DNA of 64,000 nucleotides, from the NCBI GenBank assembly GCA_016716385.1, contig JADJWL010000005.1:248001-312000 (forward strand), written 5' to 3'. This document shows positions 42,012 through 50,612 of the stretch, one piece after another. The stretch comes from Bryobacterales bacterium (lineage in GTDB: Bacteria; Acidobacteriota; Terriglobia; Bryobacterales; Bryobacteraceae). The translations under genes and the position numbers were made by a program. Below the pieces are notes generated by a model. It made no database searches, had not been told where the DNA came from, and saw only the letters and a program-made list of their open reading frames with translations. Within the stretch, counting starts at the first letter, position 1; each line of letters begins with the position of its first letter.

Positions 42012-44155
42012 GGCGTCCCCTGCTTGAGCGACGCGATCCAGTCGCGCAGCAGCGCCACCGCCTGGTCGTCGACCTTCAGCGTCCCGATGTGCGGCATCTT
42101 GCCGTGCGTCCGCGTCGCCGTGCGCAGCAGCAGCACCGAGCGCCCGGGATCGCCCGGGGCGAGCAGCTTCGCGCCCGGCACGCCCATCGGACCGTGGAAC
42201 GGATCGAGATCGACGGTCTTCGTTTCGTCGAGGCGCATGTTGTACAGCAGGCGGATATCGGCGTTGCCGCCCGCGCCCTGCTGGTGGCAGTGCGCGCAGT
42301 TGCCGTGCAGGTACGAGCGCGCCCGCTCGTCGAGCGTCCCGGACTTCGGGTCGTACGGGTCGGGCAGCGACGGAATGTGGGCCGGCAGAGCCTTCGTGAA
42401 CAAGCCGTGCGAAGCCAGCTTCTCGATCTGCCCGTCGCGATTCATCTGCCAGCCGTTGACGCCGAGCACGAAGCCCGCCTTCTCGTTGTGGCACACCATG
42501 CAGTCCGTACGGCTGGGGAACTGCCACGTCTGCTCGCCGCCGCCCGTGAGCTTGTAGGTGCGCTCGAGCGAATCCTTGCCGATCAGCTCGGCGTCGGTCT
42601 GCTCGTCGTTCCACACGTAGACGTAGCCGGCCCACTTCTCGCGCGTCGCGGCGCTGGGCTGCAAGGTCAGCAGGCGGGTTTCCAGGCGCTTGCCTTCGAG
42701 GATAAACGTCTTCACCAGCACCGAGCCGACGGGGAAATTCCACCGCTTCTCGCTCACGTACTCCATCTTTCCGTCGCCCGGGATCGCGATGTAGCGGAGC
42801 TTGTCCGCGCCGTCGGACCAAAGTTGCGCGTTCACCTCGTAGGGAATCAGCCCCGGCGCGGGCTTGTGGTCTCTGGTGGAAGCGAACAATCCCGTCTGGC
42901 TGAGCAGCTTCGGGAAGCGCTTGTACCCGTCGCTGTCCGGACCCTTCGGACGCTTCGCCAGGCGGTAGAGCCGCCCGTCGTAGTGGGTCATCAGGTAGAG
43001 TTCGCCCTTCCGATCCTCGGCGAAATCGACGACGTCGAGTTCGGTGTCGTCGAGTTCCTGCTGCCAGGTGACCTTCGTGCCGTCATAGCGCAAGGCCCAA
43101 ATCTTGCCTGTTTCCCAATCCGCGTAGATATAGGCGCCTTCGAGCTCCGGCAGCCGCGAGCCGCGGTAGACGAAGCCGCCGGTTATCGACCGCGCTTCCG
43201 CATGCGAATGCGCCGCCACCGGCTTGAGGATCGGCGTCGGTCCGCGTTCCTTGTCCGGACGGAACATCTGCGGCCCCTCGCTGACGCTCCAGCCGTAGTT
43301 GCCGCCCTTCTCAATGCGGTAGATCGACTCCCACAGATCCTGCCCCACTTCGCCGACCCAGAGATCGCCGGTCTTGCGGTCGAAGCTCATCTTCCAGGGC
43401 TGGCGGAACCCATAGGCCCAGATCTCCGGCAGGACGCCGGGCTCGCGGATGAACGGGTTGTCCGGCGGGATGCGGTACGGCTTCACCGAATGCGTGCCGT
43501 TCACGTCGATGCGCAGGATGGAGGCGAGCAGGTCGCCCAGGAACTGCCCCGTGTTGTTCGGATCGTACTGCCCGCCGCCGTCGCCCGTGCCGACGTAAAG
43601 GTAGCCGTCGGGCCCGAACTTGATCGTGCCGCCGTTGTGGCCGTCGGAGGGAAATTCGAGGACGATCAGCTCCGTCGCGGGATCGGCCTTGGTCGGATCC
43701 GTGTTGCTGCGCGTGAAGCGCGAGACGCGCGACCGGCGCGGCGGAGGCCAGGTCTCGGTGGTGAACGTGTAGAGATAGCCGTTGCGCTCGTAGTCCGGAT
43801 GAAATGCAATCCCTACCATCTGCCGTCGCGCGGGACCACCGGTCCGCGCATCTCTTGCGTTGACCGGCACGTTCACGTTGGTGTCCAGGAACAACTCCGC
43901 GCCCGACACGTCGGCGCGGTTCGGGAACGAAACGATCTGCCCGTAGCGAAGTCCGACGAAGAACCGGTCGCTCCCGGGCGCAGTCGTGATGACGGTCGGC
44001 TCTTCGAGCACCAGGTGAGGGAACGCCCGCTCCACCATGTAGGGCGAAGGGGGTTCAGGCGAGCCAACCACGCGCGACGAGGTCCACAGCGGGCGCTCCG
44101 CCAGCAGAGGCACGCTCAGCAGACAGAGCACGGCCAACAACGAATACCTGGGCAT
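42008..44155 (-). CDS. exported sorbosone/glucose-dehydrogenase-like propeller fused to cytochrome c domain
   Basis: 715 residues, signal MPRYSLLAVLCLLSVPLLAE. Residues about 40-400 are a six-bladed PQQ-type propeller of the GSDH family: MVGIAFHPDYERNGYLYTF, GHNGGTIKFGPDGYLYVGTG, IWAYGFRQPWKMSFD, WVGEVGQDLWESI and NYGWSVSEG. The C-terminal part has TDCMVCHNEKAG and NCAHCHQQGAGG, two CxxCH heme sites, plus VDDQAVALLRDWIASL. It would oxidise sugars in the periplasm and pass electrons along its own hemes. A perfect TATAAT lies 9 bases before the ATG. It overlaps the exported unknown gene (ATGA) and is the first gene of the sugar block. Confidence 0.89.
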   Translation of the reverse strand: MPRYSLLAVLCLLSVPLLAERPLWTSSRVVGSPEPPSPYMVERAFPHLVLEEPTVITTAPGSDRFFVGLRYGQIVSFPNRADVSGAELFLDTNVNVPVNARDARTGGPARRQMVGIAFHPDYERNGYLYTFTTETWPPPRRSRVSRFTRSNTDPTKADPATELIVLEFPSDGHNGGTIKFGPDGYLYVGTGDGGGQYDPNNTGQFLGDLLASILRIDVNGTHSVKPYRIPPDNPFIREPGVLPEIWAYGFRQPWKMSFDRKTGDLWVGEVGQDLWESIYRIEKGGNYGWSVSEGPQMFRPDKERGPTPILKPVAAHSHAEARSITGGFVYRGSRLPELEGAYIYADWETGKIWALRYDGTKVTWQQELDDTELDVVDFAEDRKGELYLMTHYDGRLYRLAKRPKGPDSDGYKRFPKLLSQTGLFASTRDHKPAPGLIPYEVNAQLWSDGADKLRYIAIPGDGKMEYVSEKRWNFPVGSVLVKTFILEGKRLETRLLTLQPSAATREKWAGYVYVWNDEQTDAELIGKDSLERTYKLTGGGEQTWQFPSRTDCMVCHNEKAGFVLGVNGWQMNRDGQIEKLASHGLFTKALPAHIPSLPDPYDPKSGTLDERARSYLHGNCAHCHQQGAGGNADIRLLYNMRLDETKTVDLDPFHGPMGVPGAKLLAPGDPGRSVLLLRTATRTHGKMPHIGTLKVDDQAVALLRDWIASLKQGTP

Positions 44156-44163
44156 GTCCGTTG

Positions 44164-44169
44164 ATTATA
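44164..44169 (-). promoter_or_regulatory. -10 element of the sorbosone-dehydrogenase operon
   Basis: A perfect TATAAT on the minus strand ends 9 bases before the ATG at 44155, which predicts a transcript start 2 bases from the codon, hence essentially leaderless. No strong -35 and no ribosome-binding site. Confidence 0.5.
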
Positions 44170-44191
44170 TCCGGGCGGGCGTGCCGCCGGT

Positions 44192-45163
44192 TTACGGCAG
44201 TTTGATTTTCGCCAGGTAGATGCTGGTCTTGCCCTCGTGGGAAGAGTAATAGCTAAACCACAGCAGGCCCTCATGCCACACCATGCCGGGGTAACTGGTG
44301 TCGCCGCCCGACGGGAATTCGAGCAGGCGCGTATAGCTGGCGGGCGTCATGCGTGCGACGCCCGTCGTGGCCTTGTCGCCGTAAAAGCGCGTGCCCGCGA
44401 CCATGCCGCCGTCCGGCAGCACCAGAAAATTCGGACCGCCCACCCGTTCCCCGATCTTATGCCATTGCCACTCGGTATAGGGCGGGCGGCTGACGCCGAT
44501 GCGCCCGCTGCGGTCGCCCGCCTCGAATCGCGCCAGGACGATCATCTCACCGCCTGGGCCGAAGCGGATCGTGCTTTCCGACATGCCTTCGAGCCCGAAC
44601 CGGTGGACCAGTTCGAAGCGGACGCCGTCACTGCTCGAATACAGGAAGCCGTCGCGCGGTCCGCTTGAGCCGCCGCCGCCCATGTAGGCCACGCCCCACG
44701 CCTTGCCCTCATGCCAGGTCACGCGCCAGAGCCAGTGTTCGTCCCGCGCTACCGGTTGGAAGGGTTTCCACACGCGGCCGTCCTTCGAAAAGCTGACGCG
44801 GGTGCGCTTCTTGACGTACTTGCCGTCCCGGTCCCAGGTGGTCCCGCCGGCCAACAGCACCAATTCGCCCCCAGGCGTCACTGACAGCTTCGGATCGCGC
44901 AGGTCGATGCCGCCTTCCTCGATCAGCGCCGTGGAAGTCCAGCGCTCGCCGTCCGCGGATTCGATGACGCGGATACGACCGTTCTCGCGCGCGTGCGCCG
45001 TCCCCTCGCGGAAAGTGCAATACCAGCGGCCGTTATGGCGGACCAGGTCTGTGAACGCGTTGTGCGCGCCCTGGTCCCAGATCTTGCGGTTGGAAAGGAC
45101 CTCGGCGGCCGGCGCCGGCAGGGTCCACGCCGCGAGCACCAGCGCGGCGGACAGGAGTTTCAT
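44192..45163 (-). CDS. exported sialidase-like (BNR) protein
   Basis: 323 residues from ATG 45163, signal MKLLSAALVLAAWTLPAPA. Propeller repeats with degenerate Asp boxes: VIESADGERWTS, VSFSKDGRVWKPF and LYSSSDGVRFELV. The N-terminal HNAFTDLVRHNGRWYCTFREG matches the family of BNR-type exported proteins, with an Arg in FREG that could be part of a sialidase-like triad. True sialidase activity cannot be shown. A TACACT hexamer (45171-45176) is 8 bases before the ATG. It follows the RlmI gene by 56 bases on the same strand and precedes the sorbosone-dehydrogenase gene only in coordinate terms (both minus, 36-base gap). Confidence 0.77.
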   Translation of the reverse strand: MKLLSAALVLAAWTLPAPAAEVLSNRKIWDQGAHNAFTDLVRHNGRWYCTFREGTAHARENGRIRVIESADGERWTSTALIEEGGIDLRDPKLSVTPGGELVLLAGGTTWDRDGKYVKKRTRVSFSKDGRVWKPFQPVARDEHWLWRVTWHEGKAWGVAYMGGGGSSGPRDGFLYSSSDGVRFELVHRFGLEGMSESTIRFGPGGEMIVLARFEAGDRSGRIGVSRPPYTEWQWHKIGERVGGPNFLVLPDGGMVAGTRFYGDKATTGVARMTPASYTRLLEFPSGGDTSYPGMVWHEGLLWFSYYSSHEGKTSIYLAKIKLP

Positions 45164-45170
45164 AGGGAGA

Positions 45171-45176
45171 AGTGTA
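45171..45176 (-). promoter_or_regulatory. possible -10 hexamer for the sialidase-like gene
   Basis: TACACT on the minus strand ends 8 bases before the ATG at 45163; no convincing -35 or ribosome-binding site. Weak match taken alone; listed because the spacing repeats elsewhere in the window. Confidence 0.3.
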
Positions 45177-45219
45177 CCGCGGCGCCCGATGGAGGCCGCG
45201 ACGATCGCGCTGGATGGAC

Positions 45220-46392
45220 TCAAGGGAACAGCGGAACATCCTCGGCGATGATGCACTTGAGATAGTGTGTTTCCGGGACCGTCAGCAGGATCGGGTGATC
45301 CTGGGCCTGGGTGCGGCGTTCGAGCACTCGCAGCGTGTGGCCGGTGTCGAGCGCGGCGGCGGCGAGCGTTTCGAGCAGCAGCGCTTCGCTCACGTGGTGC
45401 GAACACGAACAGGTGACCAGCATGCCTCCCGGCGCCAGCAGCTTCAGGGCTTTCACGTGCAGTTCGCGGTAGCCGCGCGCCGCGGCCTCGACGTTGGCGC
45501 GCGACTTGGCGAAGGCAGGCGGGTCGAGCACGATCGTGTCGAAGCGGCGCCGGGCCGCGGCGTGGCCGCCGAGCCAGTCGAACACGTCGGCGCGGCGGAA
45601 CGAGATGTTCGCGATGCCGTTGCGCGCGGCGTTGTGTCCGGCTGCGGCCAGCGCAGCCTCCGAACTGTCGGCCGCCTCGACGTGGCTGCACACTGCCGCC
45701 AGGTGCAGTGCGAACCCGCCGGTCGACGTGAAGCAATCGAGCGCGCGGCCGCGGGCGTGGCGGGCCGCCGCGCGGTAATTCTCCCGCTGGTCGAGGTAAA
45801 TGCCGGTCTTCTGCCCGCGCAGGAGGTCGGCCTCGATCGCCAGGCTATTCATCCGGACCTCGACGGAATCCGGGACAGTCCCACGCGCGACGGCCACCTC
45901 GCGTGGTAGGCGCTCCTTCTCCCGAGCCGCTGCGTCATTGCGCAGCACGATCCCGGCAGGCTGGAAGAGGGCTTCGAGGACGTCGAGAATCGTCTCCCGG
46001 GCCGCGTCCATGCCCTGGTTCAGCGTCTGGACGCACAGATACGGCCCGTAGCGGTCGACGATCAGGGCAGGGAGCAGGTCGCCTTCGGCGTGGACCACGC
46101 GGTACGCGTCGGTGTCCTCGACCACGCGGCGGCGCAGCGCCTGGGCTGCTTCGATGCGGGCGCCGAAGAATGCGGCGTCGATGTCCGCGCCGGGCTTGCC
46201 CAGCACGCGCAGGGCAATCTGCGAGGAATTGCTGAAGTGGGCGGTGGCGAGCGCCTTGCCCTTGGGGTCGGCGACGCGGACCACGGTTCCACCTGTGGCT
46301 TCGCCGAAGTCCGCGACATCGCTTGCATAGACCCAAAGATGGCCGTCCCGTAGCCGGGAAGCGGCGCGGTGGGTGACCCGGACGTCGATCAC
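45220..46392 (-). CDS. rlmI: 23S rRNA (cytosine) methyltransferase, RlmI-like
   Basis: 390 residues. PUA domain about 1-75 (SRLRDGHLWVYASDVA, VVRVADPKGKALA). Middle domain about 80-180. The SAM-methyltransferase C-domain has LLRGQKTGIYLDQRENY, ALDCFTSTGGFALHLAA (motif I), ISFRRADVFDWL, TIVLDPPAFAKSR (motif IV, D-P-P-A-F) and MLVTCSCSHHVS with the catalytic Cys. It makes m5C in 23S rRNA; the E. coli enzyme modifies C1962. The ATG overlaps the htpX stop (ATGA), so rRNA modification is in the proteostasis operon. Confidence 0.91.
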   Translation of the reverse strand: MIDVRVTHRAASRLRDGHLWVYASDVADFGEATGGTVVRVADPKGKALATAHFSNSSQIALRVLGKPGADIDAAFFGARIEAAQALRRRVVEDTDAYRVVHAEGDLLPALIVDRYGPYLCVQTLNQGMDAARETILDVLEALFQPAGIVLRNDAAAREKERLPREVAVARGTVPDSVEVRMNSLAIEADLLRGQKTGIYLDQRENYRAAARHARGRALDCFTSTGGFALHLAAVCSHVEAADSSEAALAAAGHNAARNGIANISFRRADVFDWLGGHAAARRRFDTIVLDPPAFAKSRANVEAAARGYRELHVKALKLLAPGGMLVTCSCSHHVSEALLLETLAAAALDTGHTLRVLERRTQAQDHPILLTVPETHYLKCIIAEDVPLFP

Positions 46393-47240
46393 CGCAGCGC
46401 CATCAGGCGGGCGATGCGGTCTTCGGTCGCGGGATGGGTCGAGAACAGCTTCGACAGCGCGCCGCCGCCGCCGAAGGGCTTAATGATGAACATATGCGCG
46501 GTTGCCGGGGACGCCTCCATCGGGATGCGCCGCGAGTAGGATTCGAGACGCCGCAACGCCGAAATCATCCCGTGCGGCGTGCCGGTGGCCTTGGCTGCGG
46601 CTTCGTCAGCCGCGTACTCGCGCGTCCTGGAAACAGCCATCTGGATGAGCATCGCGGCGATGGGGCCGAGCATGAACATCATCATGGCCGCCATCGGGTT
46701 GCCGCCCTCGTCATCGTCGCGGCGTCCGCCGAAGAACATCGCGAAGTACGCCAGGTTCGTGATTGCGGCGCCGATCGTGGCGGCGATCGAGCTCGTGAGG
46801 ATGTCGCGGTGCTTGATGTGCGCCAGCTCGTGTGCGAACACAGCCTCGACTTCGTTGTCATCCATCAACTCGAGAAGGCCGGCGGTGAACGCCACCGACG
46901 AGTGCCGCGGGTTGCGGCCTGTGGCGAACGCGTTCGGCGAGTGCTCCGGGATCACCCAGAGCTTCGGCTCGGGGATGCCCATGCGCTGGCACAGCCGCTG
47001 CATCATCGGCCCCAGGCGCCGGTGGAGCTGCGGATGCTCCGAGGGACTGACCCGCTGCGCCTTGTACATGGAAAGCGCGATCTTCTCCGAGAAAAAGTAG
47101 CTGGCGAAGTTCATCACCACGGCCATCATGAGACCTATGTACAGGCCGTTCCTGCCCGCGATCGCCTGACCGCCGATCACGAGCAGAGCCGTCAACAGAC
47201 CAAGCAAGAGGAGGGTCTTAAACGCATTCGCGGACGTCAT
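46389..47240 (-). CDS. htpX: HtpX-type membrane zinc metalloprotease
   Basis: 283 residues. Two N-terminal membrane helices (LLLLGLLTALLVIGGQAIA and GLYIGLMMAVVMNFASYFF), the zinc-binding motif VFAHELAHIKHRD (H-E-L-x-H), a following helix pair (IAATIGAAITNLAYFAMFF and FMLGPIAAMLIQMAV), and the third ligand in RTREYAADEAAAKATG. It cleaves misfolded membrane proteins at the cytoplasmic face. It begins 35 bases after clpB and overlaps rlmI (ATGA). Confidence 0.96.
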   Translation of the reverse strand: MTSANAFKTLLLLGLLTALLVIGGQAIAGRNGLYIGLMMAVVMNFASYFFSEKIALSMYKAQRVSPSEHPQLHRRLGPMMQRLCQRMGIPEPKLWVIPEHSPNAFATGRNPRHSSVAFTAGLLELMDDNEVEAVFAHELAHIKHRDILTSSIAATIGAAITNLAYFAMFFGGRRDDDEGGNPMAAMMMFMLGPIAAMLIQMAVSRTREYAADEAAAKATGTPHGMISALRRLESYSRRIPMEASPATAHMFIIKPFGGGGALSKLFSTHPATEDRIARLMALR

Positions 47241-47275
47241 ACAGTTCTATTCTCCCATAGTCGTTTCCGGCGCCT

Positions 47276-49909
47276 TCAGACAGCCGCCGGAGCCGGTTGT
47301 TTGCGGAACTCGATCGCCTCACCGGCCGCGTCGGCGACGATCGTGTCGCCGGCCGTGAACTCACCGCCTAGCAGCTTGAGCGCGAGCGGGTCCTGTACCA
47401 GGCGCTGGATCGCGCGCCGCAACGGGCGGGCGCCATAGGCCGGATCGTAGCCTTCGTTCAGGATGAGATCGCGCGCGGCCGGGGTGAGTTCGAGCGAGAG
47501 TCCCCGCTCCTCTACCAATTTACGGACGCGGCCGAGTTGCAGTTCCACGATCTGCGCGAGCTGATCCTTTTCGAGCGCATTGAACACGATCACGTCATCG
47601 ATCCGGTTGAGGAACTCAGGCCGGAACGTCCGCTTGAGCGCGTCGAGCACGGTGCGGCGCAGGTCCTCGTTCGAGGTTTGTTTGGCGTGCACGGAGAACC
47701 CAATCCGCCCGCTCTCGCGGATGTCGGTCGAGCCGACGTTCGACGTCATGATGATCACGGCGTTCTTGAAGTTCACCGTACGTCCCTGGCCGTCGGTGAG
47801 GCGGCCGTCGTCGAGAATCTGGAGCAGTGCGTTGAACACGTCCGGATGCGCCTTTTCGATTTCGTCGAACAGAACGACGGAGTACGGCTTGCGCCGGACA
47901 TGCTCGGTCAGCTGGCCGCCCTCGTCGTAGCCGACGTAGCCGGGAGGCGCGCCGATCATGCGCGAGACGGCGTGCTTTTCCATGTACTCGCTCATGTCGA
48001 CGCGGACCATCGCTTTCTCGTCGTCGAAGAGGAATTCGGCGAGCGCGCGGGCGAGTTCGGTCTTGCCCACGCCGGTGGGACCGAGGAACAGGAAGCTGCC
48101 GATGGGCCGGTTAGGATCGCTCAAGCCCGCGCGGTTGCGGCGGATCGCGTTCGACACCAGACTGACCGGCTGATCCTGGCCAATGACCCGCGCGTGCAGG
48201 CGGTCCTCCATGTGGACGAGTTTTTCGATCTCGCCCTCCATCATCCGCTGCACCGGGACACCGGTCCACTTGGCGACGATGCGGGCGATGTCCTCTTCGT
48301 CGATTTCCTCCTTCAGTAGGGCCGATTCCTGCTTGACGGATTCCAGTTCCTTGGTCGCCGCGTCGATCGCGCGCTCAAGTTCGACCAAGCGTCCGTACCG
48401 GAGCTGCGACGCCTTTTCGAGATCGCCGATACGCGTGGCCGTTTCTTCCTCGATCCGGAGCGATTCCAGTTCCTGCTTGAGGTGCTGCACGCGATCGATA
48501 GCGCCTTTCTCGCGGCTCCAGCGCTCTTTCAGGATGGCCGCCTCGGCGCGTACGGTTTCGAGTTCGCTCTCGACCGTGCGGAGACGGTCGCGCGAGGCTT
48601 GGTCCTTCTCGCGGTTGAGCGCCTGCCGCTCGATTTCGAGGTGCGTGAGGCGGCGCTCGAGCTCATCGATTTCGATGGGCATGGAGCCGATTTGGATCCG
48701 CAACGCCGAACCCGCCTCGTCGATGAGGTCGATGGCCTTGTCCGGCAGGAAACGGTCGCTGATGTAGCGGTGCGACAGCGTGGCGGCGGCGACGATCGCT
48801 GAATCCTTGATGCGGACCGAATGATGGATCTCGAAGCGTTCCTTGAGGCCGCGGAGAATGGCGATCGTGTCTTCGACCGTGGGCTCTCCCACCTGCACGG
48901 GTTGGAAACGGCGGGCGAGCGCGGCGTCCTTTTCCACGTACTTGCGGTATTCGTTGAGCGTGGTCGCGCCGACGCAGTGCAGTTCGCCTCGCGCGAGCGC
49001 GGGCTTCAGCATGTTGGCCGCGTCGATGGCGCCTTCGGCGCTGCCGGCGCCGACCAGCGTGTGCAGTTCGTCGATGAACAGGACGATCTCGCCTTCCGAG
49101 TCGCTGATTTCTTTGAGCACGGCCTTCAGGCGGTCTTCGAACTCGCCGCGGAACTTCGTCCCCGCAACCATGCCGCCGAGGTCGAGCGCGACCAGGCGCT
49201 TGCCCCGCAACTGCTCGGGGACGTCGCCCTTGATGATGCGCTGCGCGAGTCCTTCGACGATCGCGGTCTTGCCGACGCCGGATTCGCCGATGAGCACGGG
49301 ATTGTTCTTCGTACGCCGGGCGAGTACCTGCATGATGCGGCGGATCTCATCGTCGCGGCCGATCACCGGGTCGAGTTTCCCCTTGCGCGCGGACTCGGTC
49401 AGATCGACGGCGTAGCGCTCCAGGGCCTGATACTTTGACTCCAAGTTCTGATCCGTGATGCGCTGCGTGCCGCGGACAGAGACGAGCGCGTTGAGAATGG
49501 CCTCATGCGTGAGTCCGGCGCGATTCAGCAGGGCGCCGGCCGGGTCGTTCTTGGCCTGGGAGAGCGCCAGGAGCAGGTGCTCGGTGGAGACGAACTCATC
49601 CTTGAAGCGCTCCGCTTCGGTGAACGCGGCCTGGAAGAGTTCGTTGATCGCCGGAGAGAGGTACATGCCCGGCTGCTGACCGCTCACCTCGGGAATCATC
49701 TTCAAGATCCGGCCGACTTCCTGCACAATGGCGCCAGGGTGCACGCCGCACTTTTCAAAGACCGGGCGGACCACGCCCTCCTGTTCCTCGGCCAGGGCGA
49801 GCAGCAGGTGGGCCGGCTGCACGGCCTGGTGGTTGCGGTTGGCGGCGTTCAGTTGCGCCTGCTGGATTGCTTCCTGTGCTTTCTGGGTCAGCTTGTCGAA
49901 CCGGATCAT
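47276..49909 (-). CDS. clpB: ClpB disaggregase (Hsp104 family)
   Basis: 877 residues, full length. Clp N-domain 1-150 (double repeat with NRNHQAVQPAHLLLAL), NBD1 with Walker A GESGVGKTAIVEGL and Walker B IVLFIDELHTLVGAG, the long coiled-coil middle domain (about 400-530, ERRLTHLEIERQALNREKD), NBD2 with Walker A FLGPTGVGKTELARAL, and the C-terminal GYDPAYGARPLRRAI sensor-2 motif. It extracts polypeptides from aggregates together with DnaK and small heat-shock proteins, matching the hsp20 gene 90 bases upstream. An inverted repeat lies in that gap. Confidence 0.98.
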   Translation of the reverse strand: MIRFDKLTQKAQEAIQQAQLNAANRNHQAVQPAHLLLALAEEQEGVVRPVFEKCGVHPGAIVQEVGRILKMIPEVSGQQPGMYLSPAINELFQAAFTEAERFKDEFVSTEHLLLALSQAKNDPAGALLNRAGLTHEAILNALVSVRGTQRITDQNLESKYQALERYAVDLTESARKGKLDPVIGRDDEIRRIMQVLARRTKNNPVLIGESGVGKTAIVEGLAQRIIKGDVPEQLRGKRLVALDLGGMVAGTKFRGEFEDRLKAVLKEISDSEGEIVLFIDELHTLVGAGSAEGAIDAANMLKPALARGELHCVGATTLNEYRKYVEKDAALARRFQPVQVGEPTVEDTIAILRGLKERFEIHHSVRIKDSAIVAAATLSHRYISDRFLPDKAIDLIDEAGSALRIQIGSMPIEIDELERRLTHLEIERQALNREKDQASRDRLRTVESELETVRAEAAILKERWSREKGAIDRVQHLKQELESLRIEEETATRIGDLEKASQLRYGRLVELERAIDAATKELESVKQESALLKEEIDEEDIARIVAKWTGVPVQRMMEGEIEKLVHMEDRLHARVIGQDQPVSLVSNAIRRNRAGLSDPNRPIGSFLFLGPTGVGKTELARALAEFLFDDEKAMVRVDMSEYMEKHAVSRMIGAPPGYVGYDEGGQLTEHVRRKPYSVVLFDEIEKAHPDVFNALLQILDDGRLTDGQGRTVNFKNAVIIMTSNVGSTDIRESGRIGFSVHAKQTSNEDLRRTVLDALKRTFRPEFLNRIDDVIVFNALEKDQLAQIVELQLGRVRKLVEERGLSLELTPAARDLILNEGYDPAYGARPLRRAIQRLVQDPLALKLLGGEFTAGDTIVADAAGEAIEFRKQPAPAAV

Positions 49910-49940
49910 GGCACTTGTTCCTATACGTTCAGATGAAAAT

Positions 49941-49970
49941 GCCGGGACCGGCGGTGCAGCCAGTCCCGGC
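49941..49970. repeat. inverted repeat between hsp20 and clpB
   Basis: GCCGGGAC (49941-49948) and GTCCCGGC (49963-49970) form an 8-bp stem with a 14-base loop in the 90-base gap. There is no T-tract, so partial attenuation or mRNA processing between the two genes is more plausible than full termination. Confidence 0.45.
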
Positions 49971-49999
49971 GCAAGCGGCGTCCAACGGGCCGCTGGTGA

Positions 50000-50422
50000 C
50001 TACTTGATTGCGACCTTCACCTGGCGCGGCTTGGCCGCTTCCTTCTTCGGCAGCGTGATGGTAAGCACGCCGTTCTTGTATTCGGCCGAGACGTGGTCCG
50101 GATCCACGGTGGGCGGAAGCGTGAAGGTGCGGACGAACGAGCCGTAGCTGCGCTCGATGCGGTGATAGCCCTTCACGGTCTCCTCCTTCTCGAACCGGCG
50201 CTCACCCTTGAGAGAGAGCGTCTGGTTCTCGACGCGGATGTCGATGTCCTCAAGCTTCACATCGGGCAGGTCGGCGCGGAGCACGAGGTCATTCTCGGTT
50301 TCCAGGATATCGACTGCCGGCGACCAGGGCCGGGCCGTCCGTGGCTCGCTCCACATGCGGGTCAGGGCGTCCTCGAGAAGGCGGACGCTGGAGAACGGGT
50401 CATAGGTAGTCAGGGAAGACAT
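50000..50422 (-). CDS. hsp20: Hsp20/alpha-crystallin small heat-shock protein
   Basis: 140 residues. The alpha-crystallin domain spans about 38-130: WSPAVDILETENDLVLRADL, LPDVKLEDIDIRVENQTLSL, ERRFEKEETVKGYHRIERSY, GSFVRTFTLP, and the C-terminal I-x-I-type anchor region ITLPKKEAAKP. It holds unfolding proteins for ClpB/DnaK. The start ATG 50422 has AGGAGG at 50435-50440 on the minus strand, 12 bases upstream, rather long spacing. It is the first gene of the hsp20-clpB-htpX-rlmI series, behind a near-consensus promoter. Confidence 0.96.
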   Translation of the reverse strand: MSSLTTYDPFSSVRLLEDALTRMWSEPRTARPWSPAVDILETENDLVLRADLPDVKLEDIDIRVENQTLSLKGERRFEKEETVKGYHRIERSYGSFVRTFTLPPTVDPDHVSAEYKNGVLTITLPKKEAAKPRQVKVAIK

Positions 50423-50446
50423 TGAAGTTCATTTCCTCCTATGGCA

Positions 50447-50475
50447 ATCATAAAATATGAGTGACCGATTGTCAA
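50447..50475 (-). promoter_or_regulatory. sigma-70 promoter of hsp20
   Basis: On the minus strand TTGACA (50475-50470) and TATGAT (50452-50447) are separated by exactly 17 bases. This is the strongest housekeeping-type promoter in the window. The predicted start (about 50440) falls on the AGGAGG ribosome-binding site, so the leader would be only about 18 bases and cannot hold a ROSE-type thermometer. No CIRCE repeat is seen. Confidence 0.72.
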
Positions 50476-50508
50476 GAGATATGCAAGAGAGGTCCCTTGC
50501 CATTCTGA

Positions 50509-50529
50509 AAAAGGGGACAGTCCTCTTTT
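50509..50529. repeat. palindrome with A/T-rich ends (REP-like or terminator-like)
   Basis: AAAAGGGGAC (50509-50518) and GTCCTCTTTT (50520-50529) around a single A. The stem is 10 bp with one G-T wobble and would end in a T-run on either strand. Similar AAAAGGGGACAGTCC elements are known as dispersed palindromes in many genomes; here only one copy is seen. Confidence 0.5.
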
Positions 50530-50533
50530 CGCA

Positions 50534-50555
50534 TTCGTAAGAGAGTCCTTACGAA
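50534..50555. repeat. inverted repeat, possible operator upstream of hsp20
   Basis: TTCGTAAG (50534-50541) and CTTACGAA (50548-50555), perfect 8-bp arms with a 6-base spacer, about 60-85 bases upstream of the hsp20 -35 element. It is not CIRCE or HAIR. It could bind a dimeric regulator. Confidence 0.4.
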
Positions 50556-50592
50556 CTGGCGGAAGTAACTGATTTTATTGAGAATGGAGGGC

Positions 50593-50609
50593 GGGCGGCT
50601 GAGCCGCCC
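50593..50609. terminator. GC hairpin downstream of the NmrA-like gene
   Basis: GGGCGGC (50593-50599) and GCCGCCC (50603-50609) with a 3-base loop, a few bases past the stop at 50613. No T-tract. Probably a 3' stabiliser or weak terminator. Confidence 0.45.
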
Positions 50610-50612
50610 TGC

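Noticed and set aside
42089..44164. 691-residue plus-strand open frame
   Set aside because: It is antisense to the sorbosone-dehydrogenase/cytochrome gene; low-complexity composition and no motif.
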